Below are positions 51,080-59,997 of a DNA stretch of 64,000 bases, in pieces. The position numbers and the translations under genes were made by a program. Origin of the DNA: Leifsonia sp. 1010 (GTDB lineage Bacteria; Actinomycetota; Actinomycetes; Actinomycetales; Microbacteriaceae); the NCBI RefSeq assembly GCF_031455295.1, contig NZ_JAVDSL010000003.1:124001-188000 (forward strand), written 5' to 3'. Every line of letters starts with the position of its first letter. Position 1 is the stretch's first letter. The notes beneath the pieces are model-generated. The model worked only from the letters and a program-made list of their open reading frames with translations, was not told where the DNA came from and made no database searches.

Positions 51080-51403
51080 ATGACCACGATCGAGAGCGTC
51101 ACCGACGCCACTTTCCAGGAGGCCGTGCTCGCCGCCCCGGGCACCACCGTCGTCGAGTTCTGGGCGGAATGGTGCGGTCCGTGCCGGGCGCTGAGCCCGA
51201 TCCTGCAGCAGCTGCAGGAGGAGCACGCCGACCGCATCCGCATCGTCAAGATCAACGCGGACGAGAACATGGAGAGCACGGTCGCCTACAAGGCGCTCGC
51301 GCTGCCGGTGATGAAGGTGTTCCGCGACGGCGAGGTGGTGAAGACGATCATCGGGGCGAAGCCGAAGCCTGCGATGGAGATGGAGCTCGCGCCGTTCCTG
51401 TGA
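51080..51403 (+). CDS. trxA: Thioredoxin
   Basis: A 107-residue thioredoxin with the active site WCGPC near residue 32, a cis-Pro in ALPVMKVF near residue 75 and the usual length. It reduces cytoplasmic disulfides. It is not next to a thioredoxin reductase, so it is probably an accessory thioredoxin. Its stop codon is the first part of a hairpin shared with the convergent MBL gene. Confidence 0.93.
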   Translation: MTTIESVTDATFQEAVLAAPGTTVVEFWAEWCGPCRALSPILQQLQEEHADRIRIVKINADENMESTVAYKALALPVMKVFRDGEVVKTIIGAKPKPAMEMELAPFL

Positions 51404-51438
51404 CCTGACGCCAACCGCCGCGTGCGGGAGCGTCAGGT
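51403..51438. terminator. Bidirectional hairpin containing both stop codons
   Basis: ACCTGACGC at 51403-51411 pairs perfectly with GCGTCAGGT at 51430-51438, with an inner CCGC/GCGG stem. The last base of the trxA stop and the whole MBL stop codon lie in the arms. Confidence 0.7.
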
Positions 51439-52257
51439 GAGGTGGTCGAACGCCCCGCTCACCCACCCGATGTAGCGGTCGGCCGATCGCAGCACCGCGT
51501 CGCGCGCATCCCGCGGGATGACGTTGCCGAGGTTGCCGTACATCCGCTCGAACGGCCGGTCGCAGAGCATGTCGGCGATCCGTCGGACGACCGCTGCCGA
51601 CAGCGGGATGTCGTTGGGGAAGCTGCGCTGGAAGGTCACCCACCGCTGCGACGGCCCGGGGAACACCGTGTCGCCGCTGAGCACGACCCCGCGGTCCCAG
51701 TGCACGACCGCACTCCCCGGGAAGTGGCCGCCGACCGTCCGCAGCAGGACGCCGGGGAGCACCTCCTCCTCTCCGGTCCAGGACTGGATGGCCGGATCCT
51801 CCCGCTGCACCCAGTGGCGGTCGGCCGCGTTGACCAGCACCGGCGGGTCGCCGAGCATCCGAGACCAGGTCACCTGCGCGCCGAACATGTGCGGGTGGCT
51901 GGTCGCGATGACGGCGACCCCGCCCAGGTCCTGCACGGCGGCTGCCGCCGCCTCGTCGACGTAGCCCGGCGGGTCCCAGAGCAGGTTGCCGTCGGGGGTG
52001 CGCAGCAGGATGCCCTGCTGCCCGATCCCGACCTTCGGCTCGCTGCGCAGCCCGTACAGGTCGGGCTCCAGTTCGACGACCACGACGCGCTCGCCCTCGC
52101 GCTGCAACCGCTGCAGCGTCGTCCACTCCTGGCCGGTCGGCGGCACGTACTGCCGCTCGTCCTCGCAGATCGGGCAGCGCTCCGGGGGCTCCTCCCCCGA
52201 CGCCGTCATCACGGGCACCGTCTCCACGGCACAGGTCGCACACAGCCACTCCGCCAC
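51433..52257 (-). CDS. MBL-fold hydrolase with N-terminal zinc ribbon
   Basis: A 274-residue protein. An N-terminal rubredoxin-like ribbon (CATC near residue 7, CPIC near residue 28, followed by DERQYV) is joined to a metallo-beta-lactamase fold. The metal motif HxHxDH reads SHPHMFGA near residue 125, so its last Asp and His are missing; GGHFPGSA and SGDTVF follow. This suggests one metal site or no hydrolysis. GTG 52257 lies 7 nt after TAGAGT. Substrate unknown. Confidence 0.8.
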   Translation of the reverse strand: MAEWLCATCAVETVPVMTASGEEPPERCPICEDERQYVPPTGQEWTTLQRLQREGERVVVVELEPDLYGLRSEPKVGIGQQGILLRTPDGNLLWDPPGYVDEAAAAAVQDLGGVAVIATSHPHMFGAQVTWSRMLGDPPVLVNAADRHWVQREDPAIQSWTGEEEVLPGVLLRTVGGHFPGSAVVHWDRGVVLSGDTVFPGPSQRWVTFQRSFPNDIPLSAAVVRRIADMLCDRPFERMYGNLGNVIPRDARDAVLRSADRYIGWVSGAFDHLT

Positions 52258-52264
52258 GTCCGCG

Positions 52265-52270
52265 ACTCTA
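52265..52270 (-). promoter_or_regulatory. -10 box of the MBL gene (leaderless)
   Basis: TAGAGT on the minus strand, 7 nt before GTG 52257. Confidence 0.5.
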
Positions 52271-52281
52271 GCCCGACGGAA

Positions 52282-52287
52282 TAGGCT
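52282..52287 (+). promoter_or_regulatory. -10 box of the luciferase-like gene
   Basis: TAGGCT, 25 nt before GTG 52313, with GGAG at 52304-52307. This transcript therefore has a short leader, unlike its divergent neighbour. Confidence 0.5.
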
Positions 52288-52312
52288 GCGACCAGGACCG
52301 ATTGGAGTGGAT

Positions 52313-53338
52313 GTGAAACGCATCGGGTTCCTCAGCTTCGGGCACTACCAGCCCATCCCCGGCTCCGTGTCGCGCACCGCCGCGGACGCCCTCCATCAGG
52401 CGATCGACCTCGCCGTCGCCGCGGATGAGCTGGGGGCCGACGGCGCCTTCTTCCGCGTGCACCACTTCGCGCCGCAGCTGGCGTCGCCGTTCCCGCTGCT
52501 CGCCGCTATCGGCGCGCGCACGTCGCGCATCGAGATCGGCACGGCGGTGATCGACATGCGGTACGAGAACCCGCTCTACATGGCGGAGGATGCGGCCGCG
52601 GCCGACCTGATCGCCGACGGCCGGCTGCAGCTCGGCGTCAGCCGCGGGTCACCTGAGACCGCGCTGCGCGGTTCCGAGTCCTTCGGGTACGTGCCCGCGG
52701 AGGGCGAGTCGGATGCGGACATGGCGCGGCGCCACACCGAGCTGTTCCGCGCGGCCATCTCCGGCGCGGGTGTCGCCGAGGCGAACCCGGCGATGACGGG
52801 CGGACAGCGCGGCGCGCTGGCGATCGAGCCGCAGTCGCCCGGACTCCCTGACCGGATCTGGTGGGGCGCCGGCACCCGCGCTACCGCCGTGTGGGCCGCC
52901 GAGCAGGGCATGAACCTGATGAGCTCGACGCTGCTGACGGAGGACACCGGTGTGCCGTTCTCCGACCTCCAGGCGGAGCAGCTGCAGCAGTATCGCGACG
53001 CGTGGAAGGCCGCGGGCTGGGAGCGCGAACCGCGCGTGTCGGTCAGCCGCAGCATCCTGCCGATCACGACCGACCTCGACCGTCGCTACTTCGGCGCCTC
53101 AGCGATCGCCGACCGTCACGACCAGGTCGGCCACCTCGACGGCGGGCTGGCGCGCTTCGGCAAGAGCTACGTGGGCGAGCCCGAGCGGATCGTGGAGGAG
53201 CTGCGCGAGGATGCGGCGGTCGCCGACGCGGACACCCTGCTGGTGACCGTGCCGAACCAGCTGGGCGTCGAGTACAACGCCCACCTGCTGGAGACGATCG
53301 TCACCCAGATCGCTCCGGCGCTGGGCTGGCGCGACTGA
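52313..53338 (+). CDS. Luciferase-like (LLM class) flavin monooxygenase
   Basis: A 341-residue TIM-barrel oxidoreductase: RIGFLSFGHYQP at the start, HHFAPQLASPFPLLAAIGARTSRIEIGTAV near residue 50 and RLQLGVSRGS near residue 106 are bacterial-luciferase-family motifs for FMN or F420 binding. Substrate unknown. GTG 52313 is preferred over GTG 52307 because GGAG would overlap the earlier one. Confidence 0.87.
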   Translation: MKRIGFLSFGHYQPIPGSVSRTAADALHQAIDLAVAADELGADGAFFRVHHFAPQLASPFPLLAAIGARTSRIEIGTAVIDMRYENPLYMAEDAAAADLIADGRLQLGVSRGSPETALRGSESFGYVPAEGESDADMARRHTELFRAAISGAGVAEANPAMTGGQRGALAIEPQSPGLPDRIWWGAGTRATAVWAAEQGMNLMSSTLLTEDTGVPFSDLQAEQLQQYRDAWKAAGWEREPRVSVSRSILPITTDLDRRYFGASAIADRHDQVGHLDGGLARFGKSYVGEPERIVEELREDAAVADADTLLVTVPNQLGVEYNAHLLETIVTQIAPALGWRD

Positions 53339-53470
53339 CGAAGCGGGGCGCACGGCGCGGACGATGTACCCCGAATGCGGCATAGACGTATCCCGGGATA
53401 CTGCAATGATGGTCGTACCGCACACCCGAATCTGCGGTGACCGTACCGTTCCGCGATCCAAGGGTGTGCC

Positions 53471-54409
53471 ATGCGAGCTCCGACTCTCCGCTCAGCGATC
53501 ACCTCGGCCGCGCTCGCGGTCGTCATCGGCGGCTCCCTGGTCGCCGCTGCGCCGGCCACGGCCGTGACCCAGCGCGTGGACGCCACCACGTCGACCTCGG
53601 CGATCACCGGCATGTGGGCGTGGGGCAACCCCATCGACCCGGCCGCGGATGCGCGCGGCGAAGGGCTGCCGCAGTTCGAGCCGCAGGCGCTCGCCGACTT
53701 CGCCGCGACCCACCACCTCCGTACCGTCTTCCTCTCCGTGCCGTGGGCGGCTGACGAGGGACCGTTCGGGGTCTGGCTCACGGATGCGGTCAACGCTCTG
53801 CACGCCGCCGGCGTGACCAAGGTCGCGGCCCTGGGCGGCGATCCGGCGTGGGCGGACGACCCGTCGCTCGCGGCGACCTGGACCTCCGCAGCTCTCCGCG
53901 CCGCCCCCTTCGACGCCGTGCAGTTCGACGTCGAGCCGTGGGTGGTGTCCTCCGACGACCAGCTTCCCGCCGTCGTCGCGCAGCTCCAGGCGATGTACGA
54001 CGCGGCCCGCGCGGCCGCCGGGACCGTCCCCATCGGCGCCGACCTGCCCTGGTGGCTCGCCGCCAAGCCGCAGCCGGGAGGCGGCACCGCGTTCGACGCA
54101 CTGCTCCCCCACCTGAAGTCGGTCGCGATCGTGGCGTTCAGCGACCACGCGGCGGGCACCGACGGGATCGTGGCGCTCGCGAAGCCCGCGGCGACCGCGG
54201 CCGCCAACAAGCGCATCCCGTTCAGCATCGGCGTGGAGACCGACACGCCCGAGGTCGCCGGCGGCCCGGCCGCGACCTTCGGCGACGACAGCGCCGCCCT
54301 GCTCGAATCGGAGACGGCGAAGGTGCGCACGGCCCTCGGCGGCCTGCGCGGCTACGGCGGCGTCACCGTCGAGCACCTGCTGTCCTGGCAGACCCTCATC
54401 GCGGGCTGA
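53471..54409 (+). CDS. Secreted protein of unknown function, TIM-barrel-like
   Basis: A 312-residue exported protein. Signal peptide: charged start, hydrophobic core about residues 9-26 and AxA site near residue 31 (ATA). The mature part has alternating beta and alpha segments (LRTVFLSVPW, VTKVAALGGDP, FDAVQFDVEPW, SVAIVAFSDH, PFSIGVETDTP), like a TIM barrel. DVEPW near residue 157 and the later VETD are positioned like catalytic acids of glycosidases, but I cannot assign a family. AAGGGTG precedes the ATG. Confidence 0.78.
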   Translation: MRAPTLRSAITSAALAVVIGGSLVAAAPATAVTQRVDATTSTSAITGMWAWGNPIDPAADARGEGLPQFEPQALADFAATHHLRTVFLSVPWAADEGPFGVWLTDAVNALHAAGVTKVAALGGDPAWADDPSLAATWTSAALRAAPFDAVQFDVEPWVVSSDDQLPAVVAQLQAMYDAARAAAGTVPIGADLPWWLAAKPQPGGGTAFDALLPHLKSVAIVAFSDHAAGTDGIVALAKPAATAAANKRIPFSIGVETDTPEVAGGPAATFGDDSAALLESETAKVRTALGGLRGYGGVTVEHLLSWQTLIAG

Positions 54410-54419
54410 CCGCATCCGC

Positions 54420-54477
54420 CGAGGTGCACGTCGTTGCGGACGACACGCCGTGCGCGGGCGCAACAACGTGCACCTCG
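54420..54477. repeat. Intergenic palindrome, family B copy 2
   Basis: Arms of 19 bp at 54420-54438 and 54459-54477 match at 18 of 19 positions around a 20-nt loop. It lies between the convergent secreted-protein and VOC genes. It shares ACAACGTGCACCTCG with copy 1 at 2247-2261. The loop contains CGACACGCCG, a family C module. Confidence 0.85.
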
Positions 54478-54494
54478 CGGGCATGCGACGCGCG

Positions 54495-54962
54495 TCAGCG
54501 GCCGTCGGCGGCGGCCTCCAGCGCGGCGATGTCGAGCTTGCGCATCCCGAGCATGGCCTGATTCGCCCGGGCCGCACGCGCCCGATCCGGGTCCGACTGC
54601 AGCGCGATCAGCCGGCGCGGCACGATCTGCCAGCTGACGCCCCAGCGGTCCTTCAGCCAGCCGCACATGCTCTCCTCGCCGCCGTCCGCCGTGAGCGCCT
54701 CCCACAGCCGGTCGACCTCGGCCTGGTCGTCGCACAGCACCGACAGCGAGAACGCCTCGGTGAAGCCATCGGCGGGGCCGGTGTTCATCGCCTGGTACTC
54801 GACGCCGGCGAGCGTGAAGCGCAGCACGACCAGGCCGTCCGGCATCCCCTCGCCGAAACGCTGCACCTCGAGGATTTCCGAATCCGGGATGAGGGACGTG
54901 TACAGCTGGGCCGCCTCCTCCACCCCGCTCTCGAACCACAGGAACGACGTGACCTTCTGCAT
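54495..54962 (-). CDS. VOC/PhnB-like glyoxalase-fold protein
   Basis: A 155-residue protein: TSFLWFESGVEEAAQLYTSL at the start and MCGWLKDRWGVSWQIVP near residue 100 match the PhnB-like 3-demethylubiquinone-9 3-methyltransferase-type VOC family. Metal use and substrate unknown. ATG 54962 has AAGGGGGA upstream. The C-terminal helix (MLGMRKLDIAALEAA) is typical of this subgroup. Confidence 0.85.
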   Translation of the reverse strand: MQKVTSFLWFESGVEEAAQLYTSLIPDSEILEVQRFGEGMPDGLVVLRFTLAGVEYQAMNTGPADGFTEAFSLSVLCDDQAEVDRLWEALTADGGEESMCGWLKDRWGVSWQIVPRRLIALQSDPDRARAARANQAMLGMRKLDIAALEAAADGR

Positions 54963-55016
54963 GGGTGTCCCCCTTCTGGCGTCGGTGCCGATGCGGCCCA
55001 TGGTAGCCGCGCGGAG

Positions 55017-55022
55017 TAGCGT
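55017..55022 (+). promoter_or_regulatory. -10 box of the SGNH hydrolase gene (leaderless)
   Basis: TAGCGT followed by 7 nt and GTG 55030. Confidence 0.55.
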
Positions 55023-55029
55023 TGCACCC

Positions 55030-55818
55030 GTGTCGAGCACTGCATTCGCCAGCTACATCGCCATCGGGGACAGCTTCACGGAGGGGGTCGGCGACGAACT
55101 GCCGGACGGCCGGGTGCGCGGCTGGGCCGACTTCGTCGCGCTCGGGATGGCCGCCGCGTCCGACGGGCCCTTCCGGTACGCGAACCTCGCTGTGCGCGGC
55201 CGCAAGCTCGGGCCGATCGTGGCCGAGCAGGTCGAGCCCGCGATCGCGCAGCATCCCGATCTGGTCAGCCTCAACGGCGGGGGCAACGACATCATGCGAC
55301 CGCGCGTGTCCATCGAGGGCGTCGCGCGGACGCTGATGGATGCGGCCGACCGCGTCGTCGCATCCGGCAGCCACATGCTCCTGCTGAGCGGCGCGAACCC
55401 CAGCGCGCACCTGCCCCTCGGCGGTCTCATCCGTCGCCGCGGCGAGGAGCTGGCTGCCGCCGTGCGGGCGATGCTGCCGCGCGAGGGGATCACGTTCGTC
55501 GACAACTGGGCCGACCAAGGGCTGGAGGACATCCGCTACTGGTCGGAGGATCGCCTGCACCTCGGTCCGCTCGGTCACGCGCGGGTCGCGAGCAACGTGC
55601 TGACCGCCCTCGGTATCCCGGTCCCGAGCGAATGGGGTGTGGAGGAGGTCGCCGCCGCGCCTGCCGGCGAGAGCACGCGCCGTACGGCCGAGTACTACCG
55701 CCGCTTCGTGCTGCCGTGGATCGGCCGCCGGCTCACCGGGCGGTCCTCCGGCGACGGCCGCGCGGCGAAGATCGCCACCCTCACCCCCGTCGACCCGACC
55801 TCCGCCCACCCGCTCTGA
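55030..55818 (+). CDS. SGNH/GDSL hydrolase
   Basis: A 262-residue esterase-fold protein. Block I GDSFTEGVGDE near residue 12 has the Ser nucleophile, block III NGGGND near residue 83, block V EDRLHLGPLGH near residue 177 has the catalytic Asp-His pair. No signal peptide is seen, so it is probably cytoplasmic. Substrate unknown. The last 50 residues are basic and variable. Confidence 0.87.
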   Translation: MSSTAFASYIAIGDSFTEGVGDELPDGRVRGWADFVALGMAAASDGPFRYANLAVRGRKLGPIVAEQVEPAIAQHPDLVSLNGGGNDIMRPRVSIEGVARTLMDAADRVVASGSHMLLLSGANPSAHLPLGGLIRRRGEELAAAVRAMLPREGITFVDNWADQGLEDIRYWSEDRLHLGPLGHARVASNVLTALGIPVPSEWGVEEVAAAPAGESTRRTAEYYRRFVLPWIGRRLTGRSSGDGRAAKIATLTPVDPTSAHPL

Positions 55819-55848
55819 CCCACGCTCTCCGCCCGCGCCGCCGCTGAT

Positions 55849-55898
55849 TTGACGCGACACGCCGTCCGGCGGACGGCGCGGACGGCGTGTTGCGTCAA
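55849..55898. repeat. Intergenic palindrome, family C copy 1
   Basis: Arms of 19 bp at 55849-55867 and 55880-55898 match at 18 of 19 positions (the other can form a G-U pair) around a 12-nt loop. It lies between convergent SGNH hydrolase and phosphoketolase genes. It shares GACGCGACACGCCGT with the copy at 60896-60952. Confidence 0.85.
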
Positions 55899-55922
55899 CT
55901 CGAGTGCGCGGGAGGCAGGGCC

Positions 55923-58385
55923 TCAGTCGTTGTCGCCGCCGGTCGTGTCGAACCGGGTGGTGCGCTCGCCGCCGGCCCACGTCCACTCGGCCACCTCGGG
56001 GATGTCCTCCCCGTGCTCGCGCGTGTACTGCCGCGCACGCAGGCGGGCGTCCTGCATCTCCTGCCGCAGCTCCGCCTCGCGCGACGCCAGCCCGGGCACC
56101 CGGTCGATGACGTCGATCACCAGGTGGTAGCGGTCGAGGTCGTTGAGCATCACCATGTCGAACGGCGTCGTGGTGGTGCCCTCCTCCTTGTATCCGCGCA
56201 CGTGGAGATTCGCGTGGCCGTTGCGACGGTAGGTGAGGCGGTGGATCAGCCACGGGTAGCCGTGGTACGCGAAGATCACCGGCTTGTCGGCGGTGAACAG
56301 CGCGTCGTACTCGCGATCGTTGAGGCCGTGCGGGTGCTCTCCCTCGCTCTGCAGCCGCATCAGGTCGACGACATTGACCACGCGCACCTTGAGGTCCGGC
56401 AGGCGGCGGCGCAGGATGTCAGCGGCCGCGAGGGTTTCGAGCGTCGGGATGTCGCCCGCGCAGCCGAGCACCACATCCGGCTCCTCGCCCTCCACCTCGG
56501 TGCCGGCCCACGGGAAGATGCCGATGCCACGCGTGCAATGCGCGATGGCCTCCTCCATCGTCAGCCAGTTCGGCGCGGGCTGCTTGCCCGCGACCACGAC
56601 GTTGACGTAGTCGACCGAGCGCAGGCAGTGGTCATACGTCGACAGCAGGGTGTTCGCGTCGAACGGCAGATACACGCGCACGACGTCGGCCTTCTTATTG
56701 ACGACGTGGTCGATGAACCCCGGGTCCTGGTGGGAGGCGCCGTTGTGGTCCTGCCGCCAGACGTGCGAGCTGAGGAGGTAGTTGAGGGAGGCCACCGGCC
56801 GTCGCCACGACACCTCGCTCGCCGACTTCAGCCACTTGGCGTGCTGATTGAACATCGAGTCGACGATGTGGATGAACGCCTCGTACGAGGTGAAGACGCC
56901 GTGGCGGCCGGTCAGGAGGTAGCCCTCCAGCCAGCCCTGGCACTGGTGCTCGCTCAGCACCTCCATCGCCCGGCCCGTCGGCGCGAGGTGGTTGTCGTCG
57001 TCGATCGGCAGGTAGCCGGCGTTCCACTGCTTGCTGGTGGTGTCGAAGACCGCCTGGAGCCGGTTGGAGGCGATCTCGTCCGGGCCGAACAGCCGGAAGT
57101 CGTGCGGGTTGGCGATCATCACATCCCGCAGCCACTCGCCGAGCACGCGGGTCGCCTCGGCCACCGTCTCGCCGGGCTGCGGCACGTCGACGGCGTAATC
57201 GCGGAAGTCGGGAAGCCGGAGGTCGCGGCGCAGCAGGCCGCCGTTCGCGACCGGGTTGGCGCTCATCCGCCGCTCGCCCTCCGGCGCGAGGCCGGTGATC
57301 AACTCGACCGGCCGTCCCTCCTCGTCGAACAGCTCGTGCGGACGGTAGGAGGCCATCCAGCTCTCCAGCAGGCGCGTGTGCGCCTCGGTGTCGCGCGCGT
57401 TGGCGAGCGGGACCTGATGCGAGCGCCAGTTGTTCTCGGCAGGGTGCCCGTCGATCTCGGCGGGGCAGGTCCATCCCTTCGGGGTGCGGAGGATCAGCAT
57501 CGGCCAGGCAGGGCGCCCGTCCAGCTCGTCGGCATCCGCCTCCGCCTTGATCTGCGCGATCCGGTCGAGGATCTCGTCCAGCGTCGCCGCCATCCGCTTG
57601 TGCACCTCGCGCGGGTCTTCGCCGTCGAACCCGCCCGAGACGATGTACGGCGTGTAGCCGTAGCCGCGCATGAGGTCGAGCAGTTCGGACTCGGGGATGC
57701 GGGCGAGCACCGTCGGGTTGGCGATCTTGTAGCCGTTGAGGTGCAGGATCGGCAGCACGACGCCGTCCTGCTTCGGATTGAGGAACTTGTTCGAGTGCCA
57801 CGCGGTGGCGAGCGGGCCGGTCTCGGCCTCGCCGTCGCCGACGACCGCCGCGACCAGCAGGTCGGGGTTGTCGAATGCTGCGCCGTACGCGTGCGACAAC
57901 GCGTAGCCGAGCTCGCCGCCCTCGTGGATGGAGCCGGGCGTCTGCGGCGCTGCATGGCTCGGGATGCCGCCCGGGAACGAGAACTGGCGGAACAGTCGCC
58001 GCAGGCCGTCCTCGCTCTGGTCGATGGCGCTGTACAGCTCGCTGTAGGTGCCGTCGAGGTAGGCGCCGGCGACGACGCCCGGTCCGCCGTGGCCGGGGCC
58101 GGCGACGAAGAGCGTGTTCAGGTCGCGCTCCCGGATCACCCGGTTGAGGTGCGCGTAGATGAAGTTGAGACCGGGAGTCGTACCCCAGTGACCGAGCAGC
58201 CGCGGCTTGATGTCGTCCCGCGAGAGTGGGCGTCGCAGCAGCGGGTTGTCGAGCAGGTAGATCTGCCCGACCGAGAGGTAGTTCGCCGCGCGCCACCAGG
58301 CGTCGATGCGGTCGAGCGTCTCCTCGCTGAGGTCGTGGACGCGGTGGTCGGCGGGCCTGTCGGTGGCTGTCGTCGTCTCGGTCAT
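55923..58385 (-). CDS. xfp: Phosphoketolase
   Basis: An 820-residue thiamine-diphosphate enzyme that splits xylulose-5-P (and often fructose-6-P) with phosphate into acetyl-P. TPP motif [17 protein letters not shown] near residue 188 ends in [15 protein letters not shown]-like loop region [17 protein letters not shown] near residue 94; [10 protein letters not shown] near residue 565. ATG 58385 has AGGGAGC upstream. No acetate kinase gene is next to it. Specificity for one or both sugars cannot be read from the sequence. Confidence 0.95.
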   Translation of the reverse strand: MTETTTATDRPADHRVHDLSEETLDRIDAWWRAANYLSVGQIYLLDNPLLRRPLSRDDIKPRLLGHWGTTPGLNFIYAHLNRVIRERDLNTLFVAGPGHGGPGVVAGAYLDGTYSELYSAIDQSEDGLRRLFRQFSFPGGIPSHAAPQTPGSIHEGGELGYALSHAYGAAFDNPDLLVAAVVGDGEAETGPLATAWHSNKFLNPKQDGVVLPILHLNGYKIANPTVLARIPESELLDLMRGYGYTPYIVSGGFDGEDPREVHKRMAATLDEILDRIAQIKAEADADELDGRPAWPMLILRTPKGWTCPAEIDGHPAENNWRSHQVPLANARDTEAHTRLLESWMASYRPHELFDEEGRPVELITGLAPEGERRMSANPVANGGLLRRDLRLPDFRDYAVDVPQPGETVAEATRVLGEWLRDVMIANPHDFRLFGPDEIASNRLQAVFDTTSKQWNAGYLPIDDDNHLAPTGRAMEVLSEHQCQGWLEGYLLTGRHGVFTSYEAFIHIVDSMFNQHAKWLKSASEVSWRRPVASLNYLLSSHVWRQDHNGASHQDPGFIDHVVNKKADVVRVYLPFDANTLLSTYDHCLRSVDYVNVVVAGKQPAPNWLTMEEAIAHCTRGIGIFPWAGTEVEGEEPDVVLGCAGDIPTLETLAAADILRRRLPDLKVRVVNVVDLMRLQSEGEHPHGLNDREYDALFTADKPVIFAYHGYPWLIHRLTYRRNGHANLHVRGYKEEGTTTTPFDMVMLNDLDRYHLVIDVIDRVPGLASREAELRQEMQDARLRARQYTREHGEDIPEVAEWTWAGGERTTRFDTTGGDND

Positions 58386-58497
58386 CGGGTGCTCCCTGCT
58401 CGGTGACGTGTCCCGCGCGCGGAGGGGCCCGGCGCAGGGTGGGCTCCTCGCGAATCCTACGGCCGGTCCGCTCCGAAGAACAGGAGTGGAACAGACG

Positions 58498-59391
58498 ATG
58501 GTGGAGACGGATGCCGGGCCGGTGACCGTGCACAGAACGGCGCGTGAATCCGCGGTGGCGACCATCCTGCTGCACGGAGCGGCGGGTTCGTGGACCACGT
58601 GGGAGCCGCTGATCGCCGCGGCCGAGGCTAAACGCGGAGCGACCGTCCCCGACCTGGTCGTCCCCGACCTCCCGGGCTGGGGCGACTCCCCCGCCGAGGT
58701 GGCGTCACTCGACGCCGCCGTGCTCGCGTCGAGCGTCGCGATCGTCGCCCGCGCGCTCGGGTACGAGCGGTGGCGCGTGGTCGGGCACTCGCTCGGCGGA
58801 TTCGTCGCGCTCGAGCTCGCGGTGCGTGAGCCGATCGCCACGGAGTCGGTGGTACTGGTGTCGGCCACGACGTTCGGCGGGCGGGCGGATGGGCAGAGCA
58901 CCGCATCCCTGCTGTACCGTCACGCGCCCTTGATGCTGCTGCTCGCCGGGATGCGCGTGCTGGCCGCGCTCGGACCAGCTGGGCACCGACTGGTACGAGC
59001 TCTGGAGCGGATGCGGTTGCTGCCGCTGCTCATCGCTCCGTTGTTCTCGTCGCCGCTCCCCGGCTCCGCCCACGAGCTCGCGCGCGACCTGCGGCCCGCG
59101 GCGTTCGTGCGCGCGGTCGCCTGCGCGCGGCGGTATCCGGCGGCCGAGCGCTGGGCGCGCATCCGGTGCCCGGTGCTCGCGCTGCACGGCGATCGGGACG
59201 TCTTCGTCACGGCGGCGGACGACGCCGGGCTCGCGGCCGTCGTCCCGGGGCTGCGCACGCGCATCCTCCCCGCCACCGGGCATTTCGCGCACGTGGAGCA
59301 TCCCTCGCTCCTCACGGCGCTCTGCCTGGGCGTGACCGGTGGGGCAGGCGGTGAGGAACCACCCCTGGTCCGTGTCACCCGTGCGCGCTAG
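58498..59391 (+). CDS. Alpha/beta hydrolase
   Basis: A 297-residue hydrolase. Oxyanion segment [12 protein letters not shown] near residue 25, nucleophile elbow GHSLGG near residue 99, acid in LHGDRDVFV near residue 232 and His in [10 protein letters not shown] near residue 262. Substrate unknown. ATG 58498 follows AGGAG by 11 nt; GTG 58486 is an alternative. Its TAG stop is also the first three bases of the next gene's -10 box. Confidence 0.85.
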   Translation: MVETDAGPVTVHRTARESAVATILLHGAAGSWTTWEPLIAAAEAKRGATVPDLVVPDLPGWGDSPAEVASLDAAVLASSVAIVARALGYERWRVVGHSLGGFVALELAVREPIATESVVLVSATTFGGRADGQSTASLLYRHAPLMLLLAGMRVLAALGPAGHRLVRALERMRLLPLLIAPLFSSPLPGSAHELARDLRPAAFVRAVACARRYPAAERWARIRCPVLALHGDRDVFVTAADDAGLAAVVPGLRTRILPATGHFAHVEHPSLLTALCLGVTGGAGGEEPPLVRVTRAR

Positions 59392-59394
59392 CGT
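59389..59394 (+). promoter_or_regulatory. -10 box of the GNAT gene, overlapping a stop codon
   Basis: TAGCGT followed by 6 nt and ATG 59401. The TAG is the stop codon of the upstream hydrolase. Confidence 0.5.
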
Positions 59395-59400
59395 CGAGGC

Positions 59401-59970
59401 ATGAGCGACACCGTGGTCCGTCCCGTCGACGACGCCGTCTGGGGCGATCTGGAGACCGTGTTCAGCACACCGGGAGACCCATCGGGATGCTGGTGCCAGT
59501 GGTTCAAGGTGCCGCGGTCGCAGAACGACCGGCTCTCGGTGGACGAAAGGCGGGAGCTCCTGCACGACCAGGTGCGGGAGGGCTCCCCAGGGGTGATCGC
59601 CTGGATCGACGGCGAGCCCGCCGGGTGGGCGGCCGTCGAGCCGTACTCGGCGTATCCGACGCTCGCGCGCTCCCCCATCACCAAGCGGCGGGAGGGCGAC
59701 CCCGCCGATCCCTGGGCGGTCACCTGCTTCGTGGTTCGCTCGGAGTTCCGCCGTCAGGGCGTCGCCCGCGTGCTGCTGGACGGCGCCGTCGAGCACGCCC
59801 GGGCCCAGGGCGCGGAGGTGGTCGAGGGGTACCCGGTCGACCCGGAGGTGCGGCCGTCGCTGTCGGCGGCGGAGCGGTACCACGGCACCGTCGCGCTGTT
59901 CCGCGACGGCGGGTTCGAGGTGGTGCGCCGTCCGAGCACGACGCGAGCCATCATGCGCCGGACCGTCTGA
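59401..59970 (+). CDS. GNAT family N-acetyltransferase
   Basis: A 189-residue protein with the acetyl-CoA loop RSEFRRQGVARVLL near residue 113 and a final ALFRDGGFEVV motif. The region GCWCQWFKVP near residue 30 is a GNAT subgroup signature found in actinobacteria. Substrate unknown. The start has TAGCGT 6 nt before it. Confidence 0.82.
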   Translation: MSDTVVRPVDDAVWGDLETVFSTPGDPSGCWCQWFKVPRSQNDRLSVDERRELLHDQVREGSPGVIAWIDGEPAGWAAVEPYSAYPTLARSPITKRREGDPADPWAVTCFVVRSEFRRQGVARVLLDGAVEHARAQGAEVVEGYPVDPEVRPSLSAAERYHGTVALFRDGGFEVVRRPSTTRAIMRRTV

Positions 59971-59984
59971 GCCCCGACGGCGGG

Positions 59985-59990
59985 TAGGCT
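59985..59990 (+). promoter_or_regulatory. -10 box of the EamA gene (leaderless)
   Basis: TAGGCT followed by 7 nt and GTG 59998. Confidence 0.55.
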
Positions 59991-59997
59991 CGACCGG

